64,000 bases of DNA, from assembly GCF_019219075.1 (NCBI RefSeq), contig NZ_JAHUWJ010000011.1:124001-188000 (forward strand), read 5' to 3'. The stretch's first letter is position 1, and every line of letters starts with the position of its first letter. Shown here piece after piece: positions 25,483 to 35,400 of this stretch. The stretch is from Chitinophaga sp. sic0106 (lineage in GTDB: Bacteria; Bacteroidota; Bacteroidia; Chitinophagales; Chitinophagaceae). Both the position numbers and the translations under genes were made by a program. The notes beneath the pieces are model-generated. The model made no database searches, was not told the DNA's origin, and saw nothing but the letters and a program-made list of their open reading frames with translations.

Positions 25483-25832
25483 ACTTACCTAATTTTGATT
25501 TTGGTTTGGATAAATGTTTATTTAAGACCCCCGATGCACAAGTGAACCGTCCTTCATAATTGAGTAGTCAGTGAAATCTTACAGGTCAAAGGGATACATC
25601 AGGTCTAATAATTCGTATAGTCGTTATCGTTACAGTTATTTTTATTTTGATCGCTATATAGTAGTCGGGGCTAAATTCATTTGGTACCATCCAATCTTTA
25701 AAAAATTGCAAATTTTTTTTGCAAATTTTTTGAAGTGTAAAATTTACACATTTGTATATCCAATAAAAAAGCCGGTCCTTGATAAGACCGGCATTGATTT
25801 TTTATGCACGCGATTCAAAAAAGAGATTGTTA
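25483..25832. other. 350-bp intergenic region between SusC/SusD pairs
   Basis: A/T-rich. It holds a terminator for the upstream SusD (25765-25792), a perfect odd palindrome GTGTAAAATTTACAC (25735-25749) and a tandem GCAAATTTTTT repeat (25708-25731). It should also hold the promoter or processing site for the minus-strand SusC at 25482, but I see no clear TAnnTTTG with a well-placed -33 on that strand. Confidence 0.6.
25765..25792 (-). terminator. Intrinsic terminator after SusD (25833)
   Basis: Stem GCCGGTC / GACCGGC with an eight-base loop. On the minus strand it is followed by TTTTTT. It stands 40 bases after the SusD stop and suggests that the third leftward pair has its own promoter or depends on readthrough. 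Confidence 0.75.
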
Positions 25833-27437
25833 TTATTGTTTTGGATCCCACCACAAATGAGTACCACCCACATCTTTCGGCTCGCTCAACAGGCCAATAG
25901 CCCGCTGCACCGCCGCATTGTTGGTTTGATACTCATTGCTCGGAAAGATGGCCCTTCTCACAAAATCTGTTGTACTGATCTTTCCACCACTATTATTAAT
26001 CACCACAGGGAACAGCTTAGGGTAACCGGTTCTTCTGAACTCACTCCACGCTTCCTGCCCCTCCGGATAATTGGCGATCCATTTCTGTGTGATCACCCGC
26101 TCCAGGTTTCTTTCGAAAGATGCTGCCGCATCCCATTTGATAGTGATCGTACTCAGATAAGGAGAACCCGTAGCAACATCGTTGCTGCCAGCCGTAATAG
26201 CCTTAGGGTCTCCATAAGCCAAAGGTTTGGCAGTACTGTTATTAATATAGGTATCCGCACCAGCCAGCTTGTACTGGTCAAACGATACCCGGATGCCCTG
26301 CTCGTAATTGGCCTGGGCACTGCCGGCATTGGCCCAGCCACGCAGCGCCGCCTCCGACTTCAGAAACCAGGCTTCCGCAGCCGTCATCAGCTGAATCTTA
26401 CTGGCAAAATCAGCCAGCTTGGAATAACCCACATAACGTTCCTTCGCATCTATATTTATCCCATTTCGTATACCCTTGTACGTACCTGTTACAGCAGCGT
26501 CCGTGGCAGTACGGAAGTATTTGGGTAACCGCGGATCTGCATAGCCGCCCATGATCGACTCCATCGGTGCCCCCATGCGGATATCATCCCATGAGCCGTT
26601 AATGGTATTCAATGGATGGGTAGTACTGCCTATATCCACCAGGAAATTGTCGCTCGCATCCAGCAGCAAACCCGCCGGATCGGCCAGCGCCGCCTCGCCT
26701 TCCTGCTTCGCTTTGGCCGGATCTATACGCACGATACGCAACGCAAGCCGCAAGCGCAGGGTGTTGGCAAAACGCAGCCATTTGGTATAGTTTCCCCCAT
26801 ACACCAGGTCAGCCTTTGCAAACAAAGTGCTGGCTGTTTTACCGGCAAAAGGTGTCAGTTGTGCCACCGCATCTTTCAGGTCCGTGAAAAACGCATTATA
26901 AGCCTCCTGCTGACTGTCAAAATCAACGCCGCCTTCTGCATTAGGAGTATTATATTTCGTGTAAATAACGGGCCCGTATATATCACTGATCCTGTGCATC
27001 GCCGCTACCCGCAGAATTTCCGACATCCCTACCGCATCGGGCAGTTGTTTCTCTTTCGAAAACTGCAGGGACTTATACAACGGATTCATCACATTGGCGT
27101 ATGCAATGGTGAATGCGGAACTTGTCCAGCCATCCAACAGATTGTAATTCAGGTTGTTACTGTTGCCGGCAAAGGGCGTCGCACTCATCATATACCCGCT
27201 GAATACATCCCCCAACAGGTTCTGTTGCAACTGAAAGGAAGGTACCGGCTGGTACAGGTAAATACTGCGCTGCGCCTGCTGCAACTGCGCCGCTACGATG
27301 GCATAGTCGCCCTGCAGATCGATATCGGTAGACCCGTAAGGGTTCTTGTTGATCTCTTCAAAATTCTTTGTACAGCTGCCAAAACTAAGTATCGCCGCAA
27401 CTGCCAACCCTGCTATCTTCAATGATTGAGAATTCAT
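25833..27437 (-). CDS. SusD/RagB-family outer-membrane lipoprotein
   Basis: A 534-residue lipoprotein with lipobox FGSC (Cys22). The mature start TKNFEEINKNPYGSTD and the segment QLQQNLLGDVFSGYMMSATPF are nearly shared with the SusD at 30821, so the two are recent paralogues. C-terminal signature VGGTHLWWDPKQ. It lies 29 bases after its SusC partner at 27467. Surface ligand capture for the SusC barrel is the expected role; the ligand cannot be told from sequence. Confidence 0.92.
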   Translation of the reverse strand: MNSQSLKIAGLAVAAILSFGSCTKNFEEINKNPYGSTDIDLQGDYAIVAAQLQQAQRSIYLYQPVPSFQLQQNLLGDVFSGYMMSATPFAGNSNNLNYNLLDGWTSSAFTIAYANVMNPLYKSLQFSKEKQLPDAVGMSEILRVAAMHRISDIYGPVIYTKYNTPNAEGGVDFDSQQEAYNAFFTDLKDAVAQLTPFAGKTASTLFAKADLVYGGNYTKWLRFANTLRLRLALRIVRIDPAKAKQEGEAALADPAGLLLDASDNFLVDIGSTTHPLNTINGSWDDIRMGAPMESIMGGYADPRLPKYFRTATDAAVTGTYKGIRNGINIDAKERYVGYSKLADFASKIQLMTAAEAWFLKSEAALRGWANAGSAQANYEQGIRVSFDQYKLAGADTYINNSTAKPLAYGDPKAITAGSNDVATGSPYLSTITIKWDAAASFERNLERVITQKWIANYPEGQEAWSEFRRTGYPKLFPVVINNSGGKISTTDFVRRAIFPSNEYQTNNAAVQRAIGLLSEPKDVGGTHLWWDPKQ

Positions 27438-27466
27438 AGCTTTTGTTTTTGTGGTTCTGAATCGGG

Positions 27467-30400
27467 TTAGAGGGTCACTTTCAGGTTAAGACCAAAACTG
27501 CGGGTAGCAGGCAGGCCAAATACATCCACGCCCTGTAAACCATTGTCGGTACTCATGCTCAGCTCTGGATCATAAGGAGCTTTCTTGCTGAAGAAAAACA
27601 GGTTACGGCCCACCAGGCCCACCTTCAGATCCTTTAATACCTTGCCGTTTGTAGGAATGGTATACACCACGGAGAACTCTCTCAAACGCACGTTGGTAGC
27701 ATCGTACATGTAATATTCAGTGATGCCCGCACGGCCACCCACCGCACCATAAAACACGGCAGGGTCAATAGGGCCGGCAAACTTGCCGCCACTGGCTTTG
27801 GTTGCATTGATGTTAACACCGCCTGCATCACGGGCATCTGCTGTATTTTTAGATACCCCATATTCATCCAGCATAGCCTGCGTAACACTCATTACCTTAC
27901 CACCAAAACGACCATCGATCAGGAAATTGATGTTGAAATTTTTCCAGGTAATACTGTTATTCCAGCCCAATAAGAACTTAGGCGTTGGGTTGCCAAGGTA
28001 GGTCAGCGGACCATCCGCAGCCTGCGGCTTGCCATTGTCATCCACCAGGATACTGCCATCAGCAGCACGTTTAAACGCCCTGCCGTAAATATCCCCGAAG
28101 GAGCTGCCCTCATGCAGCACCAGCGCATAGTTATTCACGTTATCCCCCTTCGGAGTAATCGTGTAATCGCCGCGCAGCTGTGGGGCCAGCTCGATCAGGG
28201 TATTTTTGTTACGCGTGAAGTTGAAGGTGGTAGTCCAGCTCAACTCTTTCTGTTTGATTACCTGGTAACCTAAAGTGGCCTCAATACCCGTGTTACGCAC
28301 GTCACCTGCATTGATGAAGGCGTTAGGGTAAAGGAAGCCACTCGATATGCGGAAATCGAAGTATTGATCTTTGGTGTGAGAATTATACCAGGTGAAATCG
28401 AAATTCAGCCTGTTGTCCAGGAAACGCCATTCAGTACCAAGCTCCACGGAAGTAGTCATCTCAGGCTTCAATGGCTGACCCAGAAATGCACCGGAGGTAT
28501 TAGATGTTAATATACCGGAGGTCACTGTATTGGTCGGTAAGGTTGCAAAAGATGCAATATCGTTACCCACTTTTGCATAAGACGCGCGAACTTTACCATA
28601 GTTTACCCACTCCGGCATCTTCATTAAATCACTTACAATGGTGTTCAAACCAGCTGAATAATAGAGGTATCCCTTCTTCATGTTTGGTGAGTACGCAAGG
28701 GTAGATGACCAGTCGTTTCGGCCCGTCAGATCTAAAAACACCTTCTCCTTAAAATTAATACCAGCAGTAGCAAAAACAGACTGTAACTGCCTTCTGAGGC
28801 CTGTAGGCGTTAATTTGGTAGCAGAATTAAGGTTCAGGTTACCAATGTGAAACACATTTGCAAACGCCAGGTCACCGTCCTTGGAATCCAGGAAAGTACG
28901 GTCCTGCTTCAGATCCGTGATGCTGGTACCTGCGGTGAAATTAAGCCCGAAGTTGTCGGACAGTTTGGGCGTACCAACCACCAACAGGTCCCCATAATAT
29001 TGGGTGCTGGTGATGTAATCGTAGGTATAGCGACCATTCGCATCCGCAATGGTAGTTTGCGTACCGGCGTTGGCTTTTAGCTCATATTTATCCCATGATT
29101 TATTGGCATTGCCTCTTGCCTGGATATTCAGCCAGGGCGTTAGTTTATAACGGAGGGTAATCGCCGCAATCAGGTTATCCTTCTTATTTTCAGTGACGTT
29201 GCGGTTAAGAATCCAATAAGGATTTTGCTGGGAGTCCTGGCCACTTTTATCTTCTTCATAATTCAGGTTCCACCAGTTCTGCATGTACATGTTACGCTTG
29301 GCGCTCATGTACTCATAGTTATCCGCATAATTCTGGAAGTTCAGCCCTCTCGGAAACAGGTACAAACCAGTAAGAGCGTTGTAGTAAAGTCCTGAACTCG
29401 GGCGGTTATGCGCTTTCTGCGTAGTGGCAAGCACGTTCGCATCAATATTCAACCGGTCGTTGAAGAAATTGGCGTTTTCCCTGAAGTTAACCGTATGCTG
29501 ATCAAACTTGGTAGTAGGCACAATTCCCTTATTGGTAGTATTGGAATAGGAGAAGTAAGTCTGTGCCTTTTCAGTACCGCCGGAGAGGTTGATGGAGTTG
29601 ATCCATGTTTGGCCGTTCTGGAAAAATGATTCTACATGATCCGGGCTGGAACCTTTGCTGCCCCAGCTGTACAGGTTGTCTTTATTTGTTTGCAGATAGG
29701 AGAATTGCAAATCCGGGCCGTAGGCGGCTTTGTCGAGCATAAAGTTGGAAGAGAAGTTGACTTTCGTTTGTCCTGCTTTTCCTTTTTTAGTGGTGATCAT
29801 GATGACCCCGTTGGCAGCCTGGCTACCATACAGTGCAGAGGCAGAGGCACCTTTCAGTACGTTCACACTTTCAATGTCATCAGGATTGATAGTACTGAGG
29901 ATGTCCCCACCGTCCCTACCGCCGGAAGAAGCTCCGGATGATTGTCCCCACAGGTCGGTAGGTTGTGCACTGGTGAAGTTCGCAATAGGAACTCCGTCTA
30001 CAACATACAATGGCTGATTTTCGCGGATGGATTTTTGTCCACGTAATACTACTCTCGCAGAACCGGCAACACCGGAAGCGCTGCGGTTTACCTGCAAACC
30101 GGAAATTTTTCCGGATAAACTATTGACCACGTTTGTTTCTTTTACAGTGGTAAGGTCTTCGTTTTTTACCGACTGTGTGGAATACGTTAATTCTTTTGCT
30201 TTACGCTGAATACCAAGTGCAGTTACCACCAGCTCATTCAGCCCTTTTACATTATCATCAAGGGTTACATTTAATGTAGCGCTATTACCTACAGCTACTT
30301 CTTTTGGAGCAAATCCTACAGAGCTGAACACCAGCACATCTCCGTTTTTTGCTTCCAGGTGGTAGTTCCCTTCCGGAGTGGTTTGGGTACCTTTATTACT

Positions 30401-30610
30401 ACCTTTTACCTGTACAGTCACGCCTGGCAGCACATTTCCCTTACTGTCACGTACAGTACCGGAAACCTGGCCATTCTGGAAGGTGCTCTTAAATGAAACT
30501 GCCGTAGCCGAAAGGTTAGCGGCCTTCGCCTGCATATGAACTGCTGTTATGGAAGTGATGACTACACTGGTAGCCACGCACATTCTCATAAGGCGTAGGT
30601 TGTTTTTCAT
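27467..30610 (-). CDS. SusC/RagA-family TonB-dependent transporter
   Basis: 1047 residues. Signal peptide to about 31; regulatory-like domain 49-119 (VSGTVRDSKGNVLPGVTV); TonB box region NELVVTALGIQR (125-136); plug with RENQPLYVVDGVPIAN and TINPDDIESVNVLKGASASALYGSQA; barrel ending FGLNLKVTL. No STN domain. Its plug and C-terminus closely match the STN-bearing SusC at 32404 (for example the shared PTD-WGQS stretch and the ending DNGLQGVDVFGLPATRS), so this pair is a duplicate of the signalling pair that lost, or never had, the sensor domain. Confidence 0.93.
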   Translation of the reverse strand: MKNNLRLMRMCVATSVVITSITAVHMQAKAANLSATAVSFKSTFQNGQVSGTVRDSKGNVLPGVTVQVKGSNKGTQTTPEGNYHLEAKNGDVLVFSSVGFAPKEVAVGNSATLNVTLDDNVKGLNELVVTALGIQRKAKELTYSTQSVKNEDLTTVKETNVVNSLSGKISGLQVNRSASGVAGSARVVLRGQKSIRENQPLYVVDGVPIANFTSAQPTDLWGQSSGASSGGRDGGDILSTINPDDIESVNVLKGASASALYGSQAANGVIMITTKKGKAGQTKVNFSSNFMLDKAAYGPDLQFSYLQTNKDNLYSWGSKGSSPDHVESFFQNGQTWINSINLSGGTEKAQTYFSYSNTTNKGIVPTTKFDQHTVNFRENANFFNDRLNIDANVLATTQKAHNRPSSGLYYNALTGLYLFPRGLNFQNYADNYEYMSAKRNMYMQNWWNLNYEEDKSGQDSQQNPYWILNRNVTENKKDNLIAAITLRYKLTPWLNIQARGNANKSWDKYELKANAGTQTTIADANGRYTYDYITSTQYYGDLLVVGTPKLSDNFGLNFTAGTSITDLKQDRTFLDSKDGDLAFANVFHIGNLNLNSATKLTPTGLRRQLQSVFATAGINFKEKVFLDLTGRNDWSSTLAYSPNMKKGYLYYSAGLNTIVSDLMKMPEWVNYGKVRASYAKVGNDIASFATLPTNTVTSGILTSNTSGAFLGQPLKPEMTTSVELGTEWRFLDNRLNFDFTWYNSHTKDQYFDFRISSGFLYPNAFINAGDVRNTGIEATLGYQVIKQKELSWTTTFNFTRNKNTLIELAPQLRGDYTITPKGDNVNNYALVLHEGSSFGDIYGRAFKRAADGSILVDDNGKPQAADGPLTYLGNPTPKFLLGWNNSITWKNFNINFLIDGRFGGKVMSVTQAMLDEYGVSKNTADARDAGGVNINATKASGGKFAGPIDPAVFYGAVGGRAGITEYYMYDATNVRLREFSVVYTIPTNGKVLKDLKVGLVGRNLFFFSKKAPYDPELSMSTDNGLQGVDVFGLPATRSFGLNLKVTL

Positions 30611-30768
30611 ACATGCCTTTTTAAGATTAGTGAAATGGGTTGATCAAAATTTTCCCCGGGAATTTTTAGCGCTATGTATGATGAAGGAGTCGGGTGGAAA
30701 TTAACTTAGTACCATGCCGTTTGAAAAAAAGTTTTGTACGTTGATATCAGCGTTTCGCTCATACAAAC

Positions 30769-30811
30769 GCACGCGTTTTTCTCTCGCCAAAGGCGAGAGA
30801 AAAACGCGTGC
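30769..30811. other. Perfect 20-bp hairpin between SusD and the next SusC
   Basis: A perfect 20-bp inverted repeat with loop AAA: left arm 30769-30788, right arm 30792-30811. The core is CTCTCGCC / GGCGAGAG flanked by five A/T pairs and a GC-rich base. It begins 9 bases after the SusD stop on the minus strand. No T-run follows it on that strand, so it is not a standard terminator; a role in transcript protection or partial termination within the arm is inferred. Confidence 0.7.
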
Positions 30812-30820
30812 AAAAAAAGA

Positions 30821-32392
30821 TTATCGCAGATCCCACCATAACGGTGTTCCGCCATTATCCGGCCCGTTCAGCGTTTGCCTGGCGCGCTCCACTGCCTGTG
30901 GGTTTGTTACATATTCTATCTGTGGTATAGGCAGGCGGCGTATAAATTTTTCTGTGGAGATGGTACCGCCGCTGTTGTTAACTACCACCGGAAATAATTT
31001 AGGATATCCTGTTCTCCGGAACTCACTCCACGCTTCCTGTCCTTCGGGAAACATGGCGATCCACTTTTGGGTAATAATCTTTTCCAGCTTTGCCTGGTAA
31101 AGGGCATTATTATCCCATTTAATGGTGGCGGTGGATAAAAATTTGTTTCCGGGTGGAATATTATTGGCCGCATTATGCGGGTCCACATAGGGTTTGGGCT
31201 TGCTGGTATCGTTATTGATATAGTCGCTCACGTTAGTAATGCCATACTGCTGAAAGGAAGTCCTGATGCCTTTTTCATAATTTGCACCGGCATCTCCGGC
31301 ATTACTCCAGTTATTTAAAGCAGCTTCTGCTTTCAGGAACCAGGCTTCTGCTGCCGTCATAAACTGGATTTTACTTTCCAGCTTTACCAGTGATGAAAAG
31401 CTGGTATAGTCCTCCTTGGCACTGATGGCTATCCCGTTGCGAATGCCATGATATACATCCGGTCCGCCATCAGCATGTACAAAATAATGTGGCAGGCGTG
31501 GGTCCTTATAGCCGGTGAGTATCGATTCCATAGGCGCCCCCATGCGTATGTCCGCCCAATTGTTACACATGATATTCAGCGGATGGGTTACCGGTGAAAT
31601 ATTTACATTGAAGTTGTCCTCTATACTGGTTAGTAATCCTAACGGATGTGATAGCGCAGCTTCTCCTTCCTGCTTTGCCTTTTTAGGATCTATGCCGTTT
31701 ATGCGTATCGCCAGCCTCAGGCGCAGTGTATTGGCAAATTTTACCCATTTGCTGTAATCTCCCTTATACACCAGGTCAAAGTTGGAGAACCGCCAGGCAG
31801 CATGATTATTCACTGAATCAGTCAGTACACCGATCGCCTCGTTCAGATCTTTAAAGAAAGCATAGTAAGCATCCTGCTGAGAATCGTAATCAATGCTTTT
31901 GTCAGCATTAATCTCTCCGTAATGGGTATAAATAATAGGACCATAAATGTCACTGAGCCGGTGCATAGCCTCTACCTTCACGATCTGTGCCCAGGCATAA
32001 AACTCCTGATATTTGCCTTTTGCTTTTTGCTGCGCAAAATCGCAGGACTTCATCACATTGCTGTAAGTAACAATCCAGGGCTTTACGTTCCAATAATACA
32101 GCAGGCCATAGTTAAGGTTGTTGATATTGCCTTCGTAGGGGTTGGGCGACATCATATACCCCGAAAACACGTCCGCATTCAGATTCTGTTGCAGCTGGGC
32201 TGTAGGAGGATCATTATATATCAGCAGGTTCAGCTGGGCTTGCGACATAGGTTCGCCCATCAGCTGAAAGTCGGCTTTCAGCTCCTCTTCGGTAAAGTCA
32301 TATGGATTTTTGTTGATCTCCCCGAAACGCTTGGTACAACTGAGGAGCATGCATGCAATACTAATCACTATCAAATATTTCCACCTTTTCAT
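30821..32392 (-). CDS. SusD/RagB-family outer-membrane lipoprotein
   Basis: A 523-residue lipoprotein with lipobox LLSC (Cys19). The mature start TKRFGEINKNPYDFTEEEL and QLQQNLNADVFSGYMMSPNPYEG mark it as SusD-like_2 and a paralogue of the SusD at 25833. C-terminal GGTPLWWDLR is the usual end of this subgroup. It follows its STN-bearing SusC partner by 11 bases, so it lies in the sigma-FecR-SusC-SusD operon. It should bind the ligand that the signalling SusC senses. Confidence 0.92.
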   Translation of the reverse strand: MKRWKYLIVISIACMLLSCTKRFGEINKNPYDFTEEELKADFQLMGEPMSQAQLNLLIYNDPPTAQLQQNLNADVFSGYMMSPNPYEGNINNLNYGLLYYWNVKPWIVTYSNVMKSCDFAQQKAKGKYQEFYAWAQIVKVEAMHRLSDIYGPIIYTHYGEINADKSIDYDSQQDAYYAFFKDLNEAIGVLTDSVNNHAAWRFSNFDLVYKGDYSKWVKFANTLRLRLAIRINGIDPKKAKQEGEAALSHPLGLLTSIEDNFNVNISPVTHPLNIMCNNWADIRMGAPMESILTGYKDPRLPHYFVHADGGPDVYHGIRNGIAISAKEDYTSFSSLVKLESKIQFMTAAEAWFLKAEAALNNWSNAGDAGANYEKGIRTSFQQYGITNVSDYINNDTSKPKPYVDPHNAANNIPPGNKFLSTATIKWDNNALYQAKLEKIITQKWIAMFPEGQEAWSEFRRTGYPKLFPVVVNNSGGTISTEKFIRRLPIPQIEYVTNPQAVERARQTLNGPDNGGTPLWWDLR

Positions 32393-32403
32393 AGCTGCAT
32401 TTT

Positions 32404-35400
32404 TTAAAAACCTACTTTTAAATTCAAACCCATGCTTCGCACCGGCGGCAAGCCAAATACATCCACGCCCTGTAGTCCGTTGGCCGTACCCATGGATACT
32501 TCCGGATCAAAAGGCGCCTCCAGTTTAAAGAAGAATAGATTGCGCCCGATCAACCCTACCCGCGCATTGCGCAGCCACTTCCATTTCAGGGGTATGCGAT
32601 AACTTAAGCTCAGCTCACGTAAACGGATATTCGTAGCATCATACATGTACAGTTCACCAATGCCGGCGCGGCCGCCAATCGTCGTGTAATACGACTGTGC
32701 ATCCAGTATGCCGTTAAAAGGTGTTCCGTTTTCATATACTGCATCGATCTTTACACCACCATTGTCGCGTGCTTTGGCTGATACTTCGCTCACGCCGTAC
32801 CAGTCGAGTACGGCCTGTGTTACGCTCATCACCTTGCCACCAAACCTGCCGTCGATAAGAAAGCTCAGCGACCAGTTACCATAATCAACCGTGTTGTTCA
32901 ATCCCAGCGTGAAATCAGGATTCGGGTTGCCCACTCTTTTTTGTATGCCTCTGGTTTCAAGTCGTCCCTGATCATCGAGCAGGTATTGTCCTTTTTCATT
33001 TTTTACCAATTCCTTGTTACTGTAAATATCGCCCCAGGAGCCGCCTTCCTGAATAAAGGAGCCGAACATATTTACGCCGAAATCCGTCAGCACAAAGCTG
33101 TTGCTGTTATCGGCTCCGGGAATTTCATCATTGCTGAGTTTGATCACCTTGTTATTGTTGGTGGCAAAGTTGACGGTGCTGGTCCAGTTAATTTTTTCAT
33201 TACGTACAGGCGATACCGTTACAGTGGCTTCCCAGCCTTTGTTCTGGATATTACCCATGTTCAGGTAATAGGTGAGATACCTGGAACCCGGTGGGGCGGG
33301 CACTTCCATGTATTGCTTGTAGTTATTGTTTTTATACCAGGTCACGTCGAGGGTAAGGCGGTTTTTAAACAGCCTGGCCTCCAGCCCGGTTTCAAAGCTC
33401 TGGTTGTCTTCCGGTGCCAGGAATACGCCGGGGTAGGGGGTACGCTGGTTGAGCACTACACGGGTAACGCCGGCAATGGTTTGCATGGTGAATGGTGCGG
33501 GATTACTGGCATAGCTGGCTATATCGTTACCTACTTTGGCAAAGGAAAGGCGTGCCCGGAGGAAGTCAAGCTGCTGCGGCATTTTCATCAGGTCGCTCAC
33601 GATCAGGGAGGCTCCCGCAGAATAATAGAAATATCCTTTCTTGAGGGTAGGCGTGTAGGCAAATGTGCTGGACCAGTCGTTACGACCGGTAAGGTCAATA
33701 AACAACACGTTCCTCACCCCCAGCTGCATGTTACCAAAGAGGGCATGCATCTGCTTCTGATCCACAGAATGCTGGGCATCCATGGCTACGCTCATAATAT
33801 TGCTGACGGCGAATTTATTCGGGTACATCAGTCCCGGGTCGGAGTTGGGATTAGCGCCGTTGTAAGTACGCTCATGTGCTTTAATATCTGTGATGCTGCC
33901 ACCGATGTTACCGGCCAGGTGGAGCCAGTCGTTTGCTTTTCCGCATACGTTGAGCATCAGGTCGCCGTATGCCTGCGTATTGAATTCCTTTTCCAGCGTG
34001 TACCTGCCATTGGAGGCCGCCAGTACTACCTGTGTGCCGGCGTAGGCCTGGAGTTCGTACTCGTCCATGGATTTATCGTAGCTGCCGCGACTCTGAACAG
34101 ATATCCAGTCATTGAATTTATAATTCAGGGAGATGGTAGCCATACCACGATAACGGTAGTCCTTACGGATATTGCGCTGCAGGGCCCACATCGGGTTTTG
34201 CTGGTCATCCTGGCCTATCCATCTTTTGTCGTGGCGGATGTTCCACCAGTTTTGCAGATAGAGGTTTCGCTCCATGTCAGGGTACTCGAAATTATTTTTG
34301 TAATAGTCGAAATCGAGTCCGCGGGGGAAGGTGTACAGTCCGGAAATGGGGCTGTAGTACAGCCCGGAGGAGTGGCGGTTGTTGGTATTTTGCGCCAGGA
34401 AGGACGCGTTGGCATCTATAACGAATCGGTTATTAAACAGTTTGAGCGTTTCACGGAAATTAAAAGCGTGCCTCCTGAAGGTGTTGGTAGGCAAAATTCC
34501 TTTGTTTGTTGTATTGGCGTATGATAGGTAGCTCTGTGCTGTTTCGGTGCCTCCGCTGAAGGAGATGCCATTGGTCCAGGTATGTCCTGACTGGTAGAAA
34601 TCTTTTACATGGTCGGGGGCAGTAATTTTTTCACCCCAGCTGCCGAGTGAACCGGGTTGGTTGCTGTTGGTGGAGCCTACGCCTGGCGGATCTGTTTGTG
34701 CGTAGCGGTATTGCAGGGAGGGCAGGAGGGAAGGTGTTTGGAGGGTGAAGTCGGAACTGAAATCGAATTTACTTTTACCTGCTTTTCCTTTTTTGGTGGT
34801 GATGAGGATCACGCCGTTTGCGGCCTGGCTGCCGTAGAGTGCTGCTGCGGATGCGCCTTTGAGTATGCTGATGCTTTCGATATCATCCGGGTTGAGGTTG
34901 GAGATACCGTCGCCACCGTCGCGACCACCGGCTCCGATGATGTTGTTGGATTGTCCCCATACGTCCGTGGGCTGGGAGGGCATGAAGTTGGCGTAGGGTA
35001 CACCGTCAACGATGTAGAGCGGTTGATTTTCGCGGGTGGATTTGTTACCTCTGAGTACGACTCTTACTGATCCGCCTATTCCGGAGGCATTACGTGTAAT
35101 TGTTACACCTGCAGTTTTTCCGGCGAGGGTGTTCATGACGTTGGCATCTTTTACGAGCGAAACGTCGTCTCCGCTTAGTTGTTGGGTGGCATAGGGCAGT
35201 TCTTTTGATTTTTTTTGTATACCCATGGCCGTTACTACGAGTTCACCCAGTGCGCGTACGTTTTCCAGCATGGTAACCTGGATATCGCTGGAGGTGCCGA
35301 GCATTACTTCTTTGGTAAAAAATCCTACGGAGCTGAAAACGAGTATATCGCCCGGCGCTGCTTTAATGGTAAAAGCGGCCTCGGCGTCTGCCTGCGTGCC

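Noticed and set aside
32941-34524. 527-codon open frame on the plus strand inside the STN-SusC gene
   Set aside because: Entirely antisense to a well-supported transporter, low-complexity translation rich in Val/Gly/His, no start signal.
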